From an uncultured Eubacteriales bacterium (lineage in GTDB: Bacteria > Bacillota > Clostridia > Oscillospirales > UMGS1783): a stretch of DNA of 14,816 nucleotides. Of the stretch, positions 1 to 6,630 are shown piece by piece. The notes under the pieces were generated by a model. The model was given only the letters and a program-made list of their open reading frames with translations. It was not told the DNA's origin and did not search any database. How positions within the stretch are numbered: position 1 is the first letter of the stretch; every line of letters begins with the position of its first letter. The translations under genes and the position numbers were made by a program. The stretch is taken from assembly GCA_905209135.1 (NCBI GenBank), contig CAJLRT010000008.1, forward strand, positions 1-14,816, in the 5' to 3' direction.

Positions 1-27
1 GGACATCGAAATATTCCTCTCTTCGCT

Positions 28-79
28 CGGGCCGGGAAAAACGGCCCGTTACATTGTGAAACCGACCGGCGGGGTTTTT
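28..79 (+). other. Two short hairpins at left edge, possible 3' end of an upstream gene
   Basis: CGGGCCG at 28-34 pairs with CGGCCCG at 42-48 (loop of seven, A-rich). AAACC at 59-63 pairs with GGTTT at 73-77, followed by T77-T79. This could be the weak terminator region of a gene lying off the left edge, but neither hairpin is a textbook terminator. No gene is called in bases 1-226. Confidence 0.3.
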
Positions 80-139
80 CATTTGTCGAACGAATCATGG
101 ATTTTAGCCCCTGATTCGACATTTTACGACAGCGCATTT

Positions 140-148
140 TGCTATAAT
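140..148 (+). promoter_or_regulatory. Extended -10 promoter for the XRE regulator gene
   Basis: TGCTATAAT at 140-148 is a perfect extended -10 (TGN plus TATAAT). No good -35 hexamer stands 17 bp upstream, which fits extended -10 promoters. Transcription would start near 155, leaving about 90 nt of leader before the ATG at 245. Confidence 0.6.
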
Positions 149-244
149 GAAGACGACATGGAAACGTCCCGCATATATCTTCGCCAGTATATTGTGCTTG
201 TAGTTCTACTGAAATTCCGGTATTCTATGAGTGGTGATCATTGT

Positions 245-475
245 ATGGGGCTCAAGACAACATTGGGGACAAATATAAGAAGACAGCGGAAAGAACGCAA
301 TCTCAGCCAGCAGAAGCTTGCCGTTTATGTGGATATAAGCATCACGCATCTGCGCGCGATCGAACACGGCACGACAAACACAACTGTGGACGTCATTGAG
401 CGGTTTGCGAAATTTTTCGGAGTCGAACCCTATACGCTGTTCATAGACAGCATTGCCGAAACAAAGTCTGCTTAG
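245..475 (+). CDS. XRE-family HTH transcriptional regulator, 76 aa
   Basis: A small stand-alone Cro/C1-type DNA-binding protein. Almost the whole length is one HTH_3 domain: residues 8-20 form the first helix (GTNIRRQRKERN), residues 21-42 the helix-turn-helix (LSQQKLAVYVDIS then THLRAIEHG), and residues 48-66 the family's final helices (VIERFAKFFGVEPYTLF). I chose the ATG at 245 because GGTGATC at 233-239 matches the extended Shine-Dalgarno sequence and because TGCTATAAT lies upstream at 140-148. An in-frame ATG at 227 is also possible. The frame stays open to the left edge of the window, so a longer protein cannot be ruled out, but that would put the promoter inside the gene. No effector domain is visible; the target genes are unknown. 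A strong terminator follows at 548-574. Confidence 0.82.
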   Translation: MGLKTTLGTNIRRQRKERNLSQQKLAVYVDISITHLRAIEHGTTNTTVDVIERFAKFFGVEPYTLFIDSIAETKSA

Positions 476-547
476 CGCGGTTTTGACAACATGCGGCCGA
501 CATCACAGAACTCATCATCACCCACCAAATCGCGCTTTCCAAAAAAA

Positions 548-574
548 GACGAAGCTTACGCTTCGTCTTTTTTT
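548..574. terminator. Strong bidirectional intrinsic terminator
   Basis: GACGAAGC (548-555), loop TTAC, GCTTCGTC (560-567), with seven A before and seven T after the stem, so it can stop transcription in both directions. It ends the XRE gene transcript. A further GC hairpin, GGCGGC/GCCGCC at 580-594, follows without a T tract. Confidence 0.88.
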
Positions 575-670
575 GTCCGGGCGGCCATGCCGCCTGTAAA
601 GAATCATTTCTCTTTGCCACGCCTCCCGCATACATTGCAACAGGACCTATTATGCAGAGGAGGGGTACTC

Positions 671-1345
671 TTGACAAAATACGCGATGATGGCGGCGCTC
701 GACTACGCCTGTATCGCCTACCAGCAACAGCAGCCGGTGTGCACGCAGCCGCTCTTCACCATAGACAACCGGGAAACTGACGTGCAGTGCTACATACGCA
801 GAAGCCGGGACCGGCTGATTATCACTTTCCGCGGCTCCAACTCACCGCGGGACTGGCGGACCAATCTCATGTTCTGCAAAAAGACAGTTCCCTACGACAA
901 CGTCTCGTCCAAAATCCGTGTGCACGCGGGGTTTGTAAACGCCTACAAGGCGCCGGGGGTCCGGGACGCGCTGCACGCCTTTATGGACGACGGCGTCTGC
1001 CGCGTGTGGGTGTCCGGGCACTCGCAGGGTGCGGCGCTCGCCGTTTTGTGCGCGGTGGACTTACAGTACAACTTTCCGGAAAAGGACTATGAGGTGTTCC
1101 TGTTCGGCTGTCCGCGCGTGGGCAACCGCGCCTTTCAGAAATCCTACAACAGGCGCGTGTTCAAGACGCTGCGGGTGGAAAACGGAAACGACATCGTCAC
1201 AAAAGTCCCGCCGGCGGTTCTGGGCTACCGGCACGTCGGCATCCGCATACATACCGGACCGCCGCGCATACCACTGTTCGTATGGCCGGAGGACCACCGG
1301 CAGCAGAGGTATTACCAAAACCTGTTTGTGCAGTTTAAACCGTAG
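671..1345 (+). CDS. Class 3 lipase-like alpha/beta hydrolase, 224 aa
   Basis: A predicted serine esterase or lipase of the Lipase_3 (fungal triglyceride lipase-like) fold. The nucleophile elbow is GHSQGAA with Ser118; the family usually has GHSLGGA. The acid is Asp174 in NGNDIVTKVPP and the base is probably His209 in PEDHRQQRYY, both in the expected order. The oxyanion-side strand LIITFRGSNSPRDW (about residues 47-60) is also typical. I chose the TTG at 671 because AGAGGAGGGG at 656-665 sits at ideal distance. The frame extends upstream to 491, but across the terminator at 548-574. No signal peptide or membrane segment is visible, so the protein probably acts in the cytoplasm; the substrate is not known. 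I found no convincing promoter between 575 and 655. The gene converges on the TetR gene. Confidence 0.82.
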   Translation: MTKYAMMAALDYACIAYQQQQPVCTQPLFTIDNRETDVQCYIRRSRDRLIITFRGSNSPRDWRTNLMFCKKTVPYDNVSSKIRVHAGFVNAYKAPGVRDALHAFMDDGVCRVWVSGHSQGAALAVLCAVDLQYNFPEKDYEVFLFGCPRVGNRAFQKSYNRRVFKTLRVENGNDIVTKVPPAVLGYRHVGIRIHTGPPRIPLFVWPEDHRQQRYYQNLFVQFKP

Positions 1346-1402
1346 CCGCAAAAAAATGGACGGCATGGGTTTCCCCGCCGCCGCACAAAGGCTTTATTTC
1401 CC

Positions 1403-1424
1403 CGGGCCAAAGCCCGCTCTCTTT
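1403..1424 (+). terminator. Weak candidate terminator after the lipase gene
   Basis: CGGGC (1403-1407), loop CAAA, GCCCG (1412-1416), then a pyrimidine-rich CTCTCTTT. The stem is only five base pairs and the T run is interrupted, so function is uncertain. It lies between the convergent lipase and TetR genes. Confidence 0.3.
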
Positions 1425-1441
1425 ACATCATTTCCGCCTGG

Positions 1442-2041
1442 CTACACAACCTTGACAAGGGAGAACAGCATGGACAGGCCGTTTTTCCAGTCCTCCTCCG
1501 CCATGGCATAGCTGGTGTAATTGCGAAGGGCCGCCGCGTATGTATAATTCGTATAGAGCATAAGGAACGTATTGACATCCAGCGGCGCGACGCGCTTGAG
1601 CGAGATGAGGCGCTGCAGCAGCGCGCCGATACTGTCACGCGGCATCTCTATGAGCCATTTGGAAAGAAGCGCGCCGGCGCGCGGGTCGCTCCGGTCCAGC
1701 GACGCGGCAATGATGAGAATGCGGTCCATCCAGGGCTGCAGTTCCGGCCCGAAGCGCATATCGGACTTCATAAGCAGCTCGTGCGGCCGAAGCTTTTCCG
1801 CAAGGCTCATCAGTTTATCCAGGTTCGGCGTATGCCGGGCCGCGTTGTAATCATAAAACGCGAATATGGCGCTGAGCAGCTCGTCCTTGGAGCCGAAATG
1901 GTTGTAGATAGACGCGGGCTTGATGCCCACCGCATCCGCGATGTCCCGCATGGAAATCGCAAAATAGCTGCTGTGCGCAAACATTTCAACCGCGGCTTTG
2001 AATATATTCAGCTTTGTTCCCCGCATGCCCATAAAGTCCAT
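1442..2041 (-). CDS. TetR/AcrR-family transcriptional regulator, 199 aa
   Basis: A ligand-responsive repressor type. The N-terminal TetR_N domain is clear: residues 8-30 give helix 1 (TKLNIFKAAVEMFAHSSY), followed by SMRDIADAVGIKPASIYNHF at about 30-49, the recognition helix and the family's signature YxHF, then SKDELLSAIFAFY. The C-terminal part (about 75-199) is a helical ligand-binding domain without recognisable subclass. The ATG at 2041 has AGGGGTGG just upstream. A near-consensus promoter (TTGCCA-N17-TATAAT) reads this gene from 2159 to 2131. It is divergent from the PfkB kinase gene, which makes that kinase or the gene itself the natural targets; this is inference from position. No efflux pump or other classical partner is adjacent. 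Confidence 0.9.
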   Translation of the reverse strand: MDFMGMRGTKLNIFKAAVEMFAHSSYFAISMRDIADAVGIKPASIYNHFGSKDELLSAIFAFYDYNAARHTPNLDKLMSLAEKLRPHELLMKSDMRFGPELQPWMDRILIIAASLDRSDPRAGALLSKWLIEMPRDSIGALLQRLISLKRVAPLDVNTFLMLYTNYTYAAALRNYTSYAMAEEDWKNGLSMLFSLVKVV

Positions 2042-2130
2042 TCAACCACCCCTGTTCCTCGTTTTGACGATTTGCGCCGTGTGGGTAATATGCACATTTC
2101 ACTGCAACTATGATTTATTATTTTGATATA

Positions 2131-2159
2131 ATTATAATGCATCGTTTCGGCAATGGCAA
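2131..2159 (-). promoter_or_regulatory. Sigma-A type promoter of the TetR gene
   Basis: On the minus strand TTGCCA (2159-2154) and TATAAT (2136-2131) are separated by exactly 17 bp. Transcription would begin near 2124, about 80 nt before the TetR start codon. Confidence 0.75.
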
Positions 2160-2303
2160 GCGTTTCCATTTAAAAAAACCTTAGAAATACTGTTTTTTCG
2201 GAAAACCGGTCATAAAACGTTCTTAATATATATGCTTTACCGGCAAATGAATGATACCGTTGCCACGGCCGCCCGGTATGCCTGTGAAATATGGGCGCAG
2301 GCA

Positions 2304-2332
2304 TTGCAATCAGGCGCGGGGAACGCTACAAT
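2304..2332 (+). promoter_or_regulatory. Sigma-A type promoter of the PfkB kinase gene
   Basis: TTGCAA (2304-2309) and TACAAT (2327-2332) are separated by 17 bp. The predicted start near 2338 leaves a very short leader that holds just the ribosome binding site GGAAGGGG at 2342-2349. Confidence 0.7.
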
Positions 2333-2357
2333 ATAGAAAAAGGAAGGGGACGAGCAT

Positions 2358-3242
2358 ATGGTTTACGCATTTGGCGAGATACTCTGGGATATATTCGGAG
2401 AAAAGCGGGTGATCGGGGGCGCGCCGTTCAACTTTGCGGCGCATTTTGCCAGCCTGGGAGGCGACGCGGCGCTCATCAGCGCCGTGGGCGACGACCCGCT
2501 CGGCGAAGAAGCGCTGCGCGCCATGCGCGGACTGCATGTGTCGGACCGGTTTGTACAGCGGAACACAGCCCGGCCCACCGGCTCGTGCGCCGTTTCGCTC
2601 GACAGCAGCGGCGTGCCGCAGTACCGGCTGGCGGCTGACACGGCGTTTGACTCCATCCGTTACGACGAGGCGCAGCGCGCGGCGTTCGCCGCGCCGGAGG
2701 CGGACGTCCTCTACTTCGGCACGCTGGCGCAGCGCGCCGAGACATCGCGCCGCACGCTCCGCAGCATAGCCGCCAGGCCGTTTCGCGAACGGTTCTGCGA
2801 TCTCAACCTCCGCCCGCCCTTTCTGGACGGGGATGTGATTGTGCATGCGTGCGAAAACGCGTCCATCCTGAAGCTCAGCTTAGAGGAATGCGCGTATCTG
2901 TCAGAGCTGCGCCTGATAGACAGCCTCGCACCGGAACGGGTGTGCGCCGCGCTCTGCGGCCGGTTCCCGAACATACGCCTGCTGCTGCTCACGCTCGGCA
3001 GGGACGGGGCCATGCTCTATACGGGGGAACACGGACCGATGCAGTCCATCCGGCCCGAGAGCGAAGCCGTATCGACCGTGGGCGCGGGGGACAGCTTTTC
3101 GGCCTGTTTCCTGTACAACTACCTCGCGGGGCGCAGCCTGCAGGAATGCCTTGACCGGGGCGTGCTGCTGAGCGATTACGTCGTAACACAGACCGGCGCG
3201 GTGCCGGCCTATCCCGCCGCGCTGCGCGAAGCCGTCCGCTGA
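2358..3242 (+). CDS. PfkB-family carbohydrate kinase (fructokinase-like), 294 aa
   Basis: An ATP-dependent sugar kinase of the ribokinase/PfkB fold acting in the cytoplasm. The N-terminal substrate-binding motif GGAPFNFAAHFASLGG (about residues 20-35) is followed by the typical AVGDDPLGEEAL. The C-terminal signature is STVGAGDSFSACF, with Asp245 as the expected catalytic base and GAGD as the anion hole. The length of 294 fits the family. The GGAPxNFA form and short lid resemble bacterial fructokinases, but the exact sugar (fructose, or another ketose or keto-deoxy acid) cannot be read from the sequence. The start ATG at 2358 has GGAAGGGG eight bases upstream. The divergent TetR gene may regulate it. 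No terminator is visible after it, so the amidase 104 bp downstream may be partly cotranscribed. Confidence 0.9.
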   Translation: MVYAFGEILWDIFGEKRVIGGAPFNFAAHFASLGGDAALISAVGDDPLGEEALRAMRGLHVSDRFVQRNTARPTGSCAVSLDSSGVPQYRLAADTAFDSIRYDEAQRAAFAAPEADVLYFGTLAQRAETSRRTLRSIAARPFRERFCDLNLRPPFLDGDVIVHACENASILKLSLEECAYLSELRLIDSLAPERVCAALCGRFPNIRLLLLTLGRDGAMLYTGEHGPMQSIRPESEAVSTVGAGDSFSACFLYNYLAGRSLQECLDRGVLLSDYVVTQTGAVPAYPAALREAVR

Positions 3243-3346
3243 CGGCCCGCCGGCACCCGTGCGCGGCTTATGCGGAAATTTCCGGCGCACCGGTCCCGTT
3301 CCCGTGACATATACTGTAAGGAAACTGGGAAAAGGACTGATGCACA

Positions 3347-4288
3347 ATGAGCCTATTTGCAATCGACGCCGGGCACGGCGGCTACGACAACGGCGCCTCC
3401 TATGAGGGGCGGCTGGAAAAGGACGACAACCTGCGCCTTGCGCTGGCGGTGCGCGACGAGCTCATCCGGCTGGGGCAGGACGTGGTTATGACCCGCGACA
3501 CGGACGTATTCGTTCCGCTGGACGAGCGCGCCAATATCGCCAACAACGCGGGAGCCGACCTGTTCATCTCCCTGCACCGGAACTCCTACCCTGAACAGCT
3601 TCCCACTGCAAACGGCGTGGAGAACTACATATACACCTATGCCACGGATGAAAACGAACGCATGGCGCGGATTGTTCTGGACAGGGTCGTCGCGGTGGGC
3701 GTACAGCGGGACCGCGGCGTCAGCCGCGCGAATTTCGCCGTGCTGCGCTATGCGGAAATGCCGTCCATGCTGCTGGAGATGGGCTTCATCAACAACGAGG
3801 AGGACAACCGGCTGTTCGACGAAAACCTGCAGGCGTACGCGCAGGCCATCGCGCAGGGCGCCGTGGAGGCGCTGGGAACGGAAAAACCGCCGGCTGCGGA
3901 CCCCACGGTGAAGGAAATTCAGACGCTGCTCAACGAACGGTTCGGCGCAAAGTTGGCGGTGGACGGCATATACGGGCCGGCGACCAGGCGCGCACTGATC
4001 CGCGCCATCCAGACGGTTCTGAACAACGAGTACGGCGCGTCGCTCGCCGTGGACGGCATATGGGGGCCGAAAACGCGCCGCGCCGTCCCCAACCTGCGCG
4101 AGCGCAGCCGCGGCAATCTCGTGACGCTCCTGCAGGCGGGGCTCTATGTAAACGGGTTCGACCCGGGCGGGATCGACGGCATATTCGGCCCGAAAACGGC
4201 TGCGGCCGTGCGCAGCCTGCAGAGCGCGCGCGGCCTGGCGGTGGACGGGATTGCAGGGCCGTTTACCTTTCAGGCGCTCTTTCAGTAG
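3347..4288 (+). CDS. N-acetylmuramoyl-L-alanine amidase with peptidoglycan-binding repeats, 313 aa
   Basis: Predicted zinc amidase (Amidase_3 fold) cutting the bond between muramic acid and the stem peptide of cell wall. Zinc ligands expected from the family are present: His10 in IDAGHGG, Glu24 in LEKDDNL and His77 in ISLHRNS; the catalytic Glu is Glu144 in LLEMGFINN. Residues about 187-313 are peptidoglycan-binding modules: LAVDGIYGPATRRA, LAVDGIWGPKTRRA, GGIDGIFGPKTAAA and LAVDGIAGPFTFQA. The first two motifs lie exactly 30 codons apart and suggest internal duplication. There is no signal peptide or membrane anchor, unlike most housekeeping autolysins, so the enzyme resembles an endolysin or a mother-cell lysin; no holin or phage genes are adjacent. 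AAAGGA at 3331-3336 precedes the ATG. A TATACT at 3310-3315 is a possible -10 but lacks a clear -35. Confidence 0.92.
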   Translation: MSLFAIDAGHGGYDNGASYEGRLEKDDNLRLALAVRDELIRLGQDVVMTRDTDVFVPLDERANIANNAGADLFISLHRNSYPEQLPTANGVENYIYTYATDENERMARIVLDRVVAVGVQRDRGVSRANFAVLRYAEMPSMLLEMGFINNEEDNRLFDENLQAYAQAIAQGAVEALGTEKPPAADPTVKEIQTLLNERFGAKLAVDGIYGPATRRALIRAIQTVLNNEYGASLAVDGIWGPKTRRAVPNLRERSRGNLVTLLQAGLYVNGFDPGGIDGIFGPKTAAAVRSLQSARGLAVDGIAGPFTFQALFQ

Positions 4289-4319
4289 AGACACTTTCGC
4301 AGAGAATTTCGTTTCGGCC

Positions 4320-4348
4320 TTTTCACCGCCCGCCCCTTATGGTATAAT
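4320..4348 (+). promoter_or_regulatory. Extended -10 promoter of the GNAT gene
   Basis: TTTTCA (4320-4325), 17-bp spacer, TATAAT (4343-4348) preceded by TGG, giving an extended -10. The start would be near 4354, with GAGGGGG at 4366-4372 as ribosome binding site. Confidence 0.75.
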
Positions 4349-4378
4349 GGCATAAAACAACAGACGAGGGGGTCCCAT

Positions 4379-4846
4379 ATGCCGCTGCTAGACGACGTGG
4401 TCGTCCGCGAGTTTCGCATGGACGACAAACAGCTTGTAACCGATTTCTTTGACCAGATGGGCGGGGAGAGCCGCTCCTTTATCAACCGGGGCGATTCCAG
4501 CCGCATTCTTTCCATGAAATTTTTCGAGGGGATTACCGAGGACCGGGTCATGTTCCTGGCCGAATACGAGGGGCGCATGGTCGGGTTCATCTTCCTGTTC
4601 GAGAACAACACGAGCATTCCGTTTTTCGGCATCGCCGTCCACGACGCATACAAGGGCCGGCGCATCGGCGAAAAGATGATTGAGCACATCAAGCTGTACG
4701 CGCGCGCGCACGGCAAGGGCGGGCTGTTCCTGACCGTGCACCCGGCCAACGTCCGCGCGCAGGCGCTGTACGAGCGCGTGGGCTTTAAGCGGATGGGCGT
4801 GCACCACAGCGGCGAGAACCTCTACGTGTTCCGGTTTGAGGACTGA
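4379..4846 (+). CDS. GNAT-family N-acetyltransferase, 155 aa
   Basis: Predicted acetyl-CoA-dependent N-acetyltransferase, cytoplasmic. The fold is recognisable from the beta strand VMFLAEYEGRMVGFIFLF (about 58-75), strand FFGIAVHDAYKG, and the acetyl-CoA pyrophosphate loop KGRRIGEKMIEH (92-103; family consensus Q/RxxGxG/A). The second half shows LFLTVHPANVRAQALYERVGF (about 117-136), the usual motif B with the Asn and Tyr that contact CoA. Length is normal for a single-domain GNAT. Acceptor substrate is unknown. It has its own extended -10 promoter and a strong ribosome binding site, and is followed by a 7-bp hairpin (4850-4871) and the shared terminator at 4894-4932. Confidence 0.88.
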   Translation: MPLLDDVVVREFRMDDKQLVTDFFDQMGGESRSFINRGDSSRILSMKFFEGITEDRVMFLAEYEGRMVGFIFLFENNTSIPFFGIAVHDAYKGRRIGEKMIEHIKLYARAHGKGGLFLTVHPANVRAQALYERVGFKRMGVHHSGENLYVFRFED

Positions 4847-4893
4847 CGGGCCGGGCGCTTCCCTGCCCGGCGCGCCGCGCCGGGGATCAATAA

Positions 4894-4932
4894 AACGCCG
4901 GCGGTCTCATTGGGGACCGCCGGCGTTATTTT
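4894..4932. terminator. Bidirectional terminator between GNAT and UroD-family genes
   Basis: A 13-bp perfect stem, AACGCCGGCGGTC (4894-4906) with GACCGCCGGCGTT (4915-4927), loop of eight. It is flanked by A-rich sequence on the left and TATTTT on the right, so it serves both converging transcripts. Confidence 0.88.
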
Positions 4933-4941
4933 GAACCGGCT

Positions 4942-6072
4942 TTACCGCCTGCCGTATTTCCGCGCCGCTTCGAACATGGCGACGATATTCTCCGGCGGCA
5001 CGTCGTCCTGCAGGTTGTGCGCCGCGGCAAAGATATAGCCGCCGCCGCGCCCCAGCGCCTCCAGGACCGCGTGCACGCCCTCCGCAATCTCTGCCCGGGA
5101 ACCGAAGTTCAGCAGTTTCTGGGTGTCCACGCCGCCGTGGAACACGACCCGGTCGCCGTAGGCCGCTTTCAGGTTTTCCGGCGCCATCTCCGCACAGCAG
5201 GGCTGAATGGGGTTTAGAATCTCCACGCCGGCCTCCAGCAGATCGTCCACGATTTTGAACACGTCGCCGCAGGAGTGGTGCAGGTACTTCGCGGCGGTGT
5301 ATTTTTTGGTGTGCGCAATGCGCTCCCTGTAATAGGGCGCGATGAGGGAGCGGAATGTCTCGGGCGGCATAAACAGGTTGGTCTGCATGGCGAAATCGTC
5401 TCCGCTCGAGGTGTAGTGGATCAGGTCCCCGAGCGCCCCGTAGTATTTCTCGATCACTTTTTTCTGGTAGTTCAGAATGATGTCGAACAGTTTGCGCACG
5501 AAGGGTTCGTCCACAAACAGGCGCATCAGGAAATCGTCGAAGCCGCACAGCCAGCAGCCCAGCTCAAACACGCCGTATACCGGATGCTCCGCGCAGACGA
5601 CGTATTCCCCCGCCTCCTTCAGCTCCCGCGCGCGGCGGACGTGCGCCTCTATCTGCGCCGGGTCGATGCTGTCCGCATCCGGCCAGCGGTAACGGTCCAG
5701 GTCGGCGCAGGTCGCGTTCTTGAGCGGGTTTTCCACGATATCCCAGTACATGCCGGTGAATCTGCGCTTTATCCCCCACTCGTCGATATACAGGTCGTCC
5801 GCCAGAAACTGAAACTGGCTCTCCTGCGGGCGGAAGATCTCGCCCACAGAGCGCGTGTCGACGTCCAGCGCGCGCAGCAGGCGCTCGTCCAGCCTGCGCA
5901 CCTTTCCAAACAGCATCGGTTCGTCGTCCGGCACGTCATAGCCCAGATACCGGAGCAGCCTTGCCTGCGTCTGCCCCTCCACGCTCGAGAGCGGACAGCC
6001 GCCCAGGTCCATGACGATATTCTCCGGCTGGCGGTGCGCCACGGAATCCATAAAGTTTTTGATTCTGTCCAT
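4942..6072 (-). CDS. Uroporphyrinogen decarboxylase-family protein, probable corrinoid-type methyltransferase, 376 aa
   Basis: A member of the URO-D/MtaA-CmuA superfamily (TIM barrel). True HemE enzymes carry an N-terminal arginine motif (RQAGRY type) that is absent here, so heme synthesis is unlikely. The HxC zinc motif of methyltransferases is present as His266-Ser-Cys268 in YLHHSCGDVF, followed by VEILNPIQ and VFHGGVDTQKLL, all typical of the methyltransferase-like branch. At the place where MtaA-type enzymes use a third Cys ligand the protein reads IFAAAHNLQDDVPPENI, so His may replace it. Family knowledge suggests methyl transfer between a methylated substrate, a corrinoid protein and an acceptor, but no corrinoid protein or reactivase lies in the window. 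ATG at 6072 has AGGAGG eight bases upstream; the promoter is at 6147-6120. Confidence 0.85.
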   Translation of the reverse strand: MDRIKNFMDSVAHRQPENIVMDLGGCPLSSVEGQTQARLLRYLGYDVPDDEPMLFGKVRRLDERLLRALDVDTRSVGEIFRPQESQFQFLADDLYIDEWGIKRRFTGMYWDIVENPLKNATCADLDRYRWPDADSIDPAQIEAHVRRARELKEAGEYVVCAEHPVYGVFELGCWLCGFDDFLMRLFVDEPFVRKLFDIILNYQKKVIEKYYGALGDLIHYTSSGDDFAMQTNLFMPPETFRSLIAPYYRERIAHTKKYTAAKYLHHSCGDVFKIVDDLLEAGVEILNPIQPCCAEMAPENLKAAYGDRVVFHGGVDTQKLLNFGSRAEIAEGVHAVLEALGRGGGYIFAAAHNLQDDVPPENIVAMFEAARKYGRR

Positions 6073-6119
6073 ATCCGTTTCCTCCTGCGCCGCACGGCGC
6101 GCGCATGGTCTTTTCCTCC

Positions 6120-6147
6120 ATTATACCACCGTTTTGCGGCAAGTCAA
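6120..6147 (-). promoter_or_regulatory. Promoter of the UroD-family gene
   Basis: Minus strand TTGACT (6147-6142), 16-bp spacer, TATAAT (6125-6120) preceded by TGG, so both a -35 and an extended -10 are present. Confidence 0.8.
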
Positions 6148-6172
6148 TCCAATACCGCTGCGGGCGCAGGGG

Positions 6173-6207
6173 AAAAGCCCGCGCGAGGGGACAACGCGCG
6201 GGCTTTT
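6173..6207 (-). terminator. Terminator of the three-gene minus-strand operon
   Basis: A 13-bp perfect stem AAAAGCCCGCGCG (6173-6185) with CGCGCGGGCTTTT (6195-6207), loop of nine. On the minus strand it ends in TTTT, 15 bp past the stop of the last operon gene. It also has T5 on the plus strand. Confidence 0.88.
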
Positions 6208-6221
6208 TGTGCAAAGCAGGA

Positions 6222-6614
6222 TCAGAATTTATCCGACAGCAGCAGGTAGGCGAGCGCGATGAGCAGCAGCGTATCGCTGCACCCGTCCATAAGCAGTATG
6301 ACAAGAACGGCCAGAATCAGCAGGTTATCCATGCCGAGGCGGTCGATAACGGCGGGGCGGCGGAAAAGCTCGCGGCGGGCCCGCGGCGGGCGCGGCCCGT
6401 CCTCCGCCGGCGCGCATGGCGGTTCCGGCGGCGGACACGGCTGTTCCGGCGGCGGGCTGCACGGCCGATTTGCAGCGGGCTGCGCATCCGGTATGTACTG
6501 CGGCGCGGGCGCGGCTGTGTAGTCCATCGAGCGGCGGGCCGTCTCGCGGGCGCGGCGTATGGCCTCCTGCTGCATTTTATAGAGCTCGCCGTCGGATTCT
6601 ATGTGCGCGTACAT
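6222..6614 (-). CDS. Hypothetical protein with Pro-rich linker and hydrophobic tail, 130 aa
   Basis: No family was recognised with certainty. Residues 1-32 are charged and helical (many Glu, Arg, Gln). Residues about 33-80 form a low-complexity Pro/Ala/Cys region with repeats such as CSPPPEQPCPPPEPPCAP, likely an extended spacer. Residues about 94-130 consist of two hydrophobic stretches (NLLILAVLVILLM and TLLLIALAYLLL) separated by DGCSD, ending in SDKF. The tail looks membrane-seeking or self-associating; similar acidic/leucine tails occur in uncharacterised clostridial proteins as far as I recall. GGGGGA about seven bases upstream supports the ATG at 6614. It is the third gene of a unit with the two upstream small genes (16-bp gap) and is followed by a strong terminator. 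Confidence 0.72.
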   Translation of the reverse strand: MYAHIESDGELYKMQQEAIRRARETARRSMDYTAAPAPQYIPDAQPAANRPCSPPPEQPCPPPEPPCAPAEDGPRPPRARRELFRRPAVIDRLGMDNLLILAVLVILLMDGCSDTLLLIALAYLLLSDKF

Positions 6615-6630
6615 CTTGTCATCCCCCGAT

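Larger units (their letters stand above)
2042..2357. other. Divergent intergenic region between TetR and PfkB genes
   Basis: These 316 bases hold no gene. They are more AT-rich than the surroundings and carry one promoter on each strand (minus 2159-2131, plus 2304-2332). A 10-bp perfect palindrome TATAATTATA at 2127-2136 overlaps the -10 of the TetR promoter and could be an operator or simply AT-rich promoter sequence. Between about 2160 and 2300 I see no further structure I can support. Confidence 0.6.

Noticed and set aside
3353..4294. 313-codon minus-strand frame opposite the amidase gene
   Set aside because: Same length as the real gene because stops are rare in the mirrored frame; no recognisable domain.
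6090..6110. Short leader ORF starting at the ATG that overlaps the UroD promoter -10
   Set aside because: The ATG lies within or immediately next to the -10 hexamer, so it would not be on the transcript.
5275..6249. 324-codon plus-strand frame opposite the UroD-family gene
   Set aside because: Antisense shadow of a gene with a promoter, ribosome binding site and family motifs; the frame also crosses the terminator at 6173-6207.
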